Assembly (NCBI GenBank): GCA_038530555.1
Contig: JBCBCN010000003.1
Coordinates: 1-64,000 of the forward strand
Length of the DNA stretch: 64,000 nt
Direction: 5' to 3'
Source of the DNA: HKCCE3408 sp038530555
GTDB taxonomy: Bacteria; Pseudomonadota; Alphaproteobacteria; Rhodobacterales; Rhodobacteraceae
Each line of letters starts with the position of its first letter. Within the stretch, counting starts at the first letter, position 1. The translations under genes were made by a program, and so were the position numbers. Below are positions 59,895-64,000 of this stretch, one piece after another. The notes beneath the pieces were generated by a model. That model saw nothing but the letters and a program-made list of their open reading frames with translations. It ran no database searches and was not told the DNA's origin.

Positions 59895-61238
59895 ATGCGA
59901 AAGCGACTTACAGCGCTTTTCCGCGATGACAGCCTGCGCGGCGCCAGCTTGCGCAGCAGCCTGTGGACGATCTCTGGCTTCGGCGGGGAAAGCATTCTGC
60001 GGCTGGGCGCGAACCTGATCCTCACCCGCCTGTTGGCGCCTGACATGTTCGGTCTGATGGCGCTGGCCATGACTTTCGTGACCGGCGTGGCCCTCATGAG
60101 CGATCTGGGCACCTCGCATTCGGTCGTCCGCTCAAAACGCGGCGATGACCCGGATTTCCTGGCGACGGCATGGTCGGTCCAGGTGATGCGCGGCTGTATC
60201 ATCGCAACGGCATCGGTCGCGCTGGCCTGGCCGCTCGCGCAGGTTTACGAGCAGCCCGAGCTGTTTTTGATCCTCGCCGCACTGTCGTTTCAGCCGCTGA
60301 TCGCGGGCTTTAATTCGGTTGGCTTCGCCACCCAGGCCCGCAAGATGCAATTGGGGCGGGTCATGCTGGTCAATCTGGCTGCGCAGGCGACGATCACCGT
60401 GGTGATGATCCTGTTTGCGCTGGCTCTGCAATCCGTCTGGGCACTGGTTGTTGGCACCCTGATGGGCGCCGTTGCCAAGATGGTCCTGTCCCATCTTCTG
60501 CTAGAACGGCACCCGATCCGCTTTCACCTTGAGCGGGAGGCCCTGGGCGAGATCATCCGGTTCGGCCGCTGGGTGCTTTTGAGCACGCTGTTCACCTTCC
60601 TGGGCGGACGCGGCATTACAGCGGTCCATGGCGCGTTGGTCCCGTTGGATGTCTTGGGTGTTCTCGCGGTCTCAACGGTCCTGATCCGCGCGTTCGAGAC
60701 CCTGGTCCAGAAGCTTTTGACGGCAGTCGGCTTTTCCGCCTTCGCCCGCGTTCTGAGGGAGCGGCCCGAGGATCTGCCCAAGATCCTGGCCAATGTGCGC
60801 AACAAGTTTTTAACGGTGTGTGTGCTTGGGTTTGTCCTGGTCTCTTTCATCTCGCAGCCGCTGATCGATTTCCTTTACGACGAGCGCTATGCCCTTGCGG
60901 GCAGCTTCCTAGCCATTCAGGCGCTCAATGGGGGGCTCCGGGTCCTGGTGCGGCCCTATCAGGAGGTGATGCTTGCCTCGGGTGACAGCCGTTTGCACGC
61001 AGCGGTGATGTTCTGCTCAGCCTCGGTGGGCATCCTGGGGACAATCGCGGGCTACTTCCTTTTGGACATCTACGGGATGCTTGCCGGGATGGGGTTGGCC
61101 GCGCTGGTGGTGTTCGGCATTTCCGCGAGCTTTGCCCATCGTCGCGGCTACGCCAATCTGACGCTGGATTTCGTGATCGTCGGCGGGCTGCTCACGCTTT
61201 ACGCGATCACTCTGAGCCAGCTTATGGGCGCGACCTAG
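59895..61238 (+). CDS. Polysaccharide flippase (Wzx/MOP superfamily)
   Basis: A 447-residue membrane protein with about 12-14 segments, starting at the ATG at 59895 behind GGAGGC. 'SLWTISGFGGESILRLGANL' and 'ILTRLLAPDMFGLMALAMTF' form the typical first helices, and 'LGTSHSVVRSK' follows. It probably flips lipid-linked repeat units across the inner membrane. It is 19 bases after manC and converges on the polymerase gene. Members of the MOP superfamily can also export other polymers; the locus supports a flippase. Confidence 0.88.
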   Translation: MRKRLTALFRDDSLRGASLRSSLWTISGFGGESILRLGANLILTRLLAPDMFGLMALAMTFVTGVALMSDLGTSHSVVRSKRGDDPDFLATAWSVQVMRGCIIATASVALAWPLAQVYEQPELFLILAALSFQPLIAGFNSVGFATQARKMQLGRVMLVNLAAQATITVVMILFALALQSVWALVVGTLMGAVAKMVLSHLLLERHPIRFHLEREALGEIIRFGRWVLLSTLFTFLGGRGITAVHGALVPLDVLGVLAVSTVLIRAFETLVQKLLTAVGFSAFARVLRERPEDLPKILANVRNKFLTVCVLGFVLVSFISQPLIDFLYDERYALAGSFLAIQALNGGLRVLVRPYQEVMLASGDSRLHAAVMFCSASVGILGTIAGYFLLDIYGMLAGMGLAALVVFGISASFAHRRGYANLTLDFVIVGGLLTLYAITLSQLMGAT

Positions 61239-61259
61239 GACGTTGCCTTTGGACCCTGG

Positions 61260-62825
61260 CTATCCGCTTTCCGGCCGCTGACGCCCATCGCTGGTGCGTT
61301 TTCGAACGGGAAAACGGCTGTAGCGGGTAAGCTCCATATCGGGGCCAAGTACCGGGCCGTCAGGTTGGAGCGCGACCGGCGCGTCGGCATCTGATGAAGA
61401 AGCCTCAGGCGCCTGCGCCGTTTCTCGCACCAATTCCAGGCGGCCCAGCAAAGCGCCTGCGGATAACATCAGAACCGGAGACAAGCTGGCATTGGGAAGT
61501 AGATCGAGAAGGTTTGCGGCAGTGGCCATACACAAGCCTGCCGTCACAAGCCCAACTTCGTAGCGCTTTCGCCGCAGAAACAGGAGGACCATCGGGAGCG
61601 TGAGAAAGCCGAAATAGCCGATATAGCCGACCCATCCCCGTTCGCCGATGGTCACGATCCAAGCGCCATCCGGCACCGAAATGTCGACGCCGAATTCGTT
61701 GTAGACCCGCGCTCGGGTCCACCAGCCCCAGCCGAAGGCGGGCCGTTCATTCGCCTTACCGAGCAACAAATCCTCGTTATCGAAGCGATATTGAAGCGAT
61801 GCAGCGCGTCGCTCGTCGATACCAGCGGCCATCTCGGTCAAAGCCTCGGTCGGCACCATGTCTGAGCCGCGCAAGATCGGATAGGACAGCATGATCAGTG
61901 CAATGCCAGCCGCGGCCATCAATTGCAGCCGCACGGGCATCAAGAGCGCGATAGGAATGATCGTGAGGGCGATCAGAAACGCGCCGAGCGTTTTAGAGAG
62001 GATGAGCGCCAGAAAAAGCCACACCGCGCAAAAGCCGTAGAGCAAGCGGCGTCCGCCTTGCTCGAGGCGCACGAGAATAACGCCTGCAATGAGGGCACAG
62101 GTGAAGTGGATTCCCAATAGAAGCCCGTGATCTAGGAACACCAGCGGGCGGAAACCGCCGCCCCGAATGTGCTGCACCCAGGAATGGGGGAAGAATCCGT
62201 AGACCATCCGATTGATCTGCGGCGACATCCGAACCTCATACATCGCAGGAAGCGTGTAGATCAGCGCTGAGATGAACAAAATCACCAAAAGCCGCTTGTG
62301 ACCGACATCGTCAGACAGAAATTTACGCCCCAATAGGAGCGGAAGGAAAATGACACCGAGCTCCAAAAGGGCCGAGAACCCGTCATAAAGCGACTGCGCT
62401 GGAAGGCTGCGGGCGCCATAGGTCAGTGGATCGCCATTTGTGATTGCGGTGGCCAAAATCCCAAAGAAAACCATGCCCATCAGCGCCCGGCCCAGACCTG
62501 ATCGCGGCAGCCAACCCGGCAGGTTCGTCAACTCAGGACCGGTATCCGCAACGGCCGCGCGCCGCGGATTTTTTGAGTTTTGCCTGGCTAGGATGATCAT
62601 TGTCACCAGCGTCGCCGTGAAGGCCGGGATGAACTCTTTGTCCAGCGAAGGGAGCACAGGCGGATTGATGCTGATGAAGAAGGCGGCCGGCAAAAACAGA
62701 TAGCCGCCGACGATCGACCAAATCAGCGCATCGCGAAACGGCAGTTTGCGAAACAGCAAAAAGACAACAAAGGGCCAGATCGCCAGGGCGACGAGACCAA
62801 GACCGTTCCCTGCCGATTGGATCAT
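61260..62825 (-). CDS. Wzy-type polysaccharide polymerase/O-antigen ligase-like protein
   Basis: A 521-residue membrane protein with about 11-12 segments and a soluble C-terminal tail. 'LVFLDHGLLLGIHFTCALIA' (about residues 230-250), 'ILSKTLGAFLIALTIIPIAL' and the periplasmic loop 'ASLQYRFDNEDLLLGKANER', with 'PAFGWGWW' next, resemble the catalytic Wzy_C/O-antigen ligase region. It likely polymerises repeat units at the periplasmic face. It converges on the flippase with 21 bases between, no obvious terminator. Its promoter lies in the 62826-63084 gap. Confidence 0.8.
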   Translation of the reverse strand: MIQSAGNGLGLVALAIWPFVVFLLFRKLPFRDALIWSIVGGYLFLPAAFFISINPPVLPSLDKEFIPAFTATLVTMIILARQNSKNPRRAAVADTGPELTNLPGWLPRSGLGRALMGMVFFGILATAITNGDPLTYGARSLPAQSLYDGFSALLELGVIFLPLLLGRKFLSDDVGHKRLLVILFISALIYTLPAMYEVRMSPQINRMVYGFFPHSWVQHIRGGGFRPLVFLDHGLLLGIHFTCALIAGVILVRLEQGGRRLLYGFCAVWLFLALILSKTLGAFLIALTIIPIALLMPVRLQLMAAAGIALIMLSYPILRGSDMVPTEALTEMAAGIDERRAASLQYRFDNEDLLLGKANERPAFGWGWWTRARVYNEFGVDISVPDGAWIVTIGERGWVGYIGYFGFLTLPMVLLFLRRKRYEVGLVTAGLCMATAANLLDLLPNASLSPVLMLSAGALLGRLELVRETAQAPEASSSDADAPVALQPDGPVLGPDMELTRYSRFPVRKRTSDGRQRPESG

Positions 62826-63084
62826 GACAGTCCTCGCATCTGCGTGGGGGAGGCGAAGCGTTTGTTCATCCGCTGATTACGCTCACAAATGTGCAGGCTC
62901 CGTTCCATATTACGAGAGCATTAGGGGAATGTTAAATCTATTCGTCAAAAGTTTGACTGCGACGGATCACGACCGCGGCACCACTGCGCCCAGTCTTCCG
63001 CCCGCTTTGCCATGACAGAGATACCCTTTCCCCCCGCGCGCGCCGAGAGCCTCGTTGCGCGGGCCCCCTTTATGGGAGTTGCCA
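62826..63084. other. Intergenic region upstream of polymerase gene
   Basis: Holds the promoter of the minus-strand polymerase gene and of the plus-strand small ORF. A perfect palindrome GTCAAA-AG-TTTGAC lies at 62944-62957 in an AT-rich patch. No tRNA or RNA gene was recognised. Confidence 0.4.
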
Positions 63085-63210
63085 ATGCCGACCCAACACA
63101 TCGCCGCTTTTGCGCCACCCGATACCTGTCCGAGCGGCACGGATCATGACGCTGGGTCCGCCAGGGTTTGGAGACCACTGGCTCGCAAAAAGCTGGGGGC
63201 TTGGGCATGA
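63085..63210 (+). CDS. Small ORF coupled to the following repeat protein
   Basis: A 41-residue frame from the ATG at 63085, with GGGAG about 6 bases upstream. Its TGA (63208-63210) overlaps the ATG of the following gene (63207) as ATGA, the same coupling used by many genes here. The protein reads 'MPTQHIAAFAPPDTCPSGTD' and then a basic 'SARVWRPLARKKLGAWA'. No family recognised. An alternative overlapping 45-codon frame (63012-63149) lacks a ribosome site. Confidence 0.4.
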   Translation: MPTQHIAAFAPPDTCPSGTDHDAGSARVWRPLARKKLGAWA

Positions 63211-64000
63211 TCACGACCAACCAAGTTTTCGTGGCACTGCGCACGCAGTTCAACGAAACACCCGTTATCCTTCGCACGCCAACGATCTCAGGCCTAATCG
63301 ACGGTGTCGCCGAGATCGGCACTACGCTCACGGCCCTGCTCAACGGAGAGCCCGCGACCGGTTCGGTGATCTGGCTTTTGGATGGCCAAGAGATCACCGG
63401 CGAAACCAGCGCCATGCTGGCTGTGCCATCGGTCGATGGCAGCCAGATCTCCGTGGAGATCGACGGGCAAACGTCCCAAAGCTTTCCGATCCGCTATGCC
63501 ACGCCGATGGTTGCGGGCAGCCTGCCGGACCAGTCTTTGATCCAAAGCTCAAGCATCGTGCAGCTCACTGGCGCCTCCGTCTTTAGCTTTGGCGGTGTGC
63601 TTGGTTTTGCGCTGATGGGCGCACCGGCGAGCGTTAGCGTGGATGAGGCCAGCGGCATCATCTCAATCGATACCGATATTGCGCAACTCCAAACAGGCAC
63701 AGCCATCACCGTACGCGCCTTCGACGCGAGCGCCCCTGAGCGCTTTGCCGAGACCGGGTTTGTCTTAAACGTGACGACGGCACCGGATTTCACGGCCCTT
63801 GTTTTGACGGCTCCGCAAGCAGCCGCGAATGGCATCAATGCCGCGACAGGATCGGTCACCACCGACGAGGCCGGCGGCACGCTTTACGCTGTGCTCAGCA
63901 CCAGCACGTCGGCACCGAGCGCCGCAAATATTGCAGGGGGACAAGATCATACAGGCGCGACGGCGGCCTGGTCGGGGTCTCAAGCGGTGCCGTCGATCGG
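63207..64000 (+). CDS. Repeat-domain surface/tail-like protein, 3' truncated by window
   Basis: An open frame of 264 codons from the ATG at 63207 runs off the window end without a stop. It is rich in Ala, Gly, Ser and Thr with no Cys, and shows Ig/cadherin-like beta repeats: 'SVIWLLDGQEITGETSAML', 'SFGGVLGFALMGAPASVSVD' with 'EASGIISIDTDIAQLQTGTA' next, then 'LTAPQAAANGINAATGSVTT'. The last part, 'GGTLYAVLSTSTSAPSAANI' with 'AGGQDHTGATAAWSGSQAVP', recalls modules of large secreted or tail-fibre-like proteins in marine alphaproteobacteria (from memory). No signal peptide at the visible N terminus. It lies beside the polysaccharide genes and may be a surface or secreted protein. Confidence 0.7.
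   Translation, partial: MITTNQVFVALRTQFNETPVILRTPTISGLIDGVAEIGTTLTALLNGEPATGSVIWLLDGQEITGETSAMLAVPSVDGSQISVEIDGQTSQSFPIRYATPMVAGSLPDQSLIQSSSIVQLTGASVFSFGGVLGFALMGAPASVSVDEASGIISIDTDIAQLQTGTAITVRAFDASAPERFAETGFVLNVTTAPDFTALVLTAPQAAANGINAATGSVTTDEAGGTLYAVLSTSTSAPSAANIAGGQDHTGATAAWSGSQAVPSI

Noticed and set aside
63012..63149. 45-codon frame overlapping the small ORF at 63085
   Set aside because: No ribosome site; the overlapping frame has GGGAG and an ATGA coupling, so it is preferred.
1..64000. CRISPR arrays, insertion sequences, prophage, tRNA or rRNA genes
   Set aside because: No regularly spaced repeats, transposase or integrase motifs, or tRNA-like cloverleaf were seen on either strand; a covariance-model search would be needed to exclude small RNAs.

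Overview
The window is high-GC DNA (roughly 60-65 % by eye) with tightly packed ATGA and TGATG gene junctions. Gene families include tripartite tricarboxylate transporters, several Liv-type ABC transporters, DUF2783, and homoprotocatechuate (Hpa) and CDP-sugar genes. This mix suggests a chromosomal segment of an alphaproteobacterium, most likely a Rhodobacterales/Roseobacter-type organism. That assignment is inference from gene content; there is no rRNA marker. I saw no tRNA, rRNA, CRISPR array, insertion sequence or phage module.

Region 1 (1-15253) is aromatic and amine catabolism. A homoprotocatechuate meta-cleavage operon (hpaF-hpaE-hpaD, an aromatic amino acid decarboxylase, hpaG, hpaH; minus strand 7860 to 1740) is controlled by a divergent MarR-type hpaR. 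Beside it lie an FAD amine oxidase, an IclR regulator, DUF2783, an MhpA-like flavin monooxygenase, a Tm-1-like (UPF0261) protein and a class III aminotransferase. Decarboxylase plus amine oxidase plus aldehyde dehydrogenase would feed tyrosine- or DOPA-derived phenylacetates into the Hpa pathway (inference). Region 2 (15410-22175) has a TctCBA transporter, an aldehyde dehydrogenase, and a convergent Gfo/Idh/MocA dehydrogenase plus sugar isomerase pair.

Region 3 (22282-35336) is the most unusual part. A regulator made of a TIM barrel, a degenerate AAA+ domain and a Fis helix-turn-helix stands beside a long operon. The operon encodes LivH, LivM, a binding protein, LivG, a LivF fused to a complete Tm-1-like domain, a free TIM barrel homologous to the regulator's sensor, a flotillin-like protein, an SRPBCC protein, and an SRPBCC-sugar isomerase fusion. 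Together the Tm-1-like and TIM-barrel proteins correspond to the two halves of the plant Tm-1 protein. A 15-bp element (14/15 identical) lies upstream of the regulator and in the operon's divergent promoter region. The operon begins with a probable 21-codon leader peptide carrying a perfect hairpin.

Region 4 (35348-45060) holds an XRE regulator divergent from a fatty acid desaturase, with a repeat-rich operator between them. It also holds a second, complete Liv transporter operon (minus strand) carrying three unrelated passenger genes, two of them AT-rich and exported. Region 5 (45454-64000) is a surface polysaccharide locus with many strand switches: TagA/WecG-type and GT-B glycosyltransferases, phosphomannomutase, GalE, an acyltransferase, CDP-glucose synthesis genes (rfbF, rfbG, an rfbC-like epimerase, a SAF oxidoreductase), ManC, a flippase and a Wzy-like polymerase. 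The window ends inside a large repeat-type surface or tail-like protein that is preceded by a translationally coupled small ORF.
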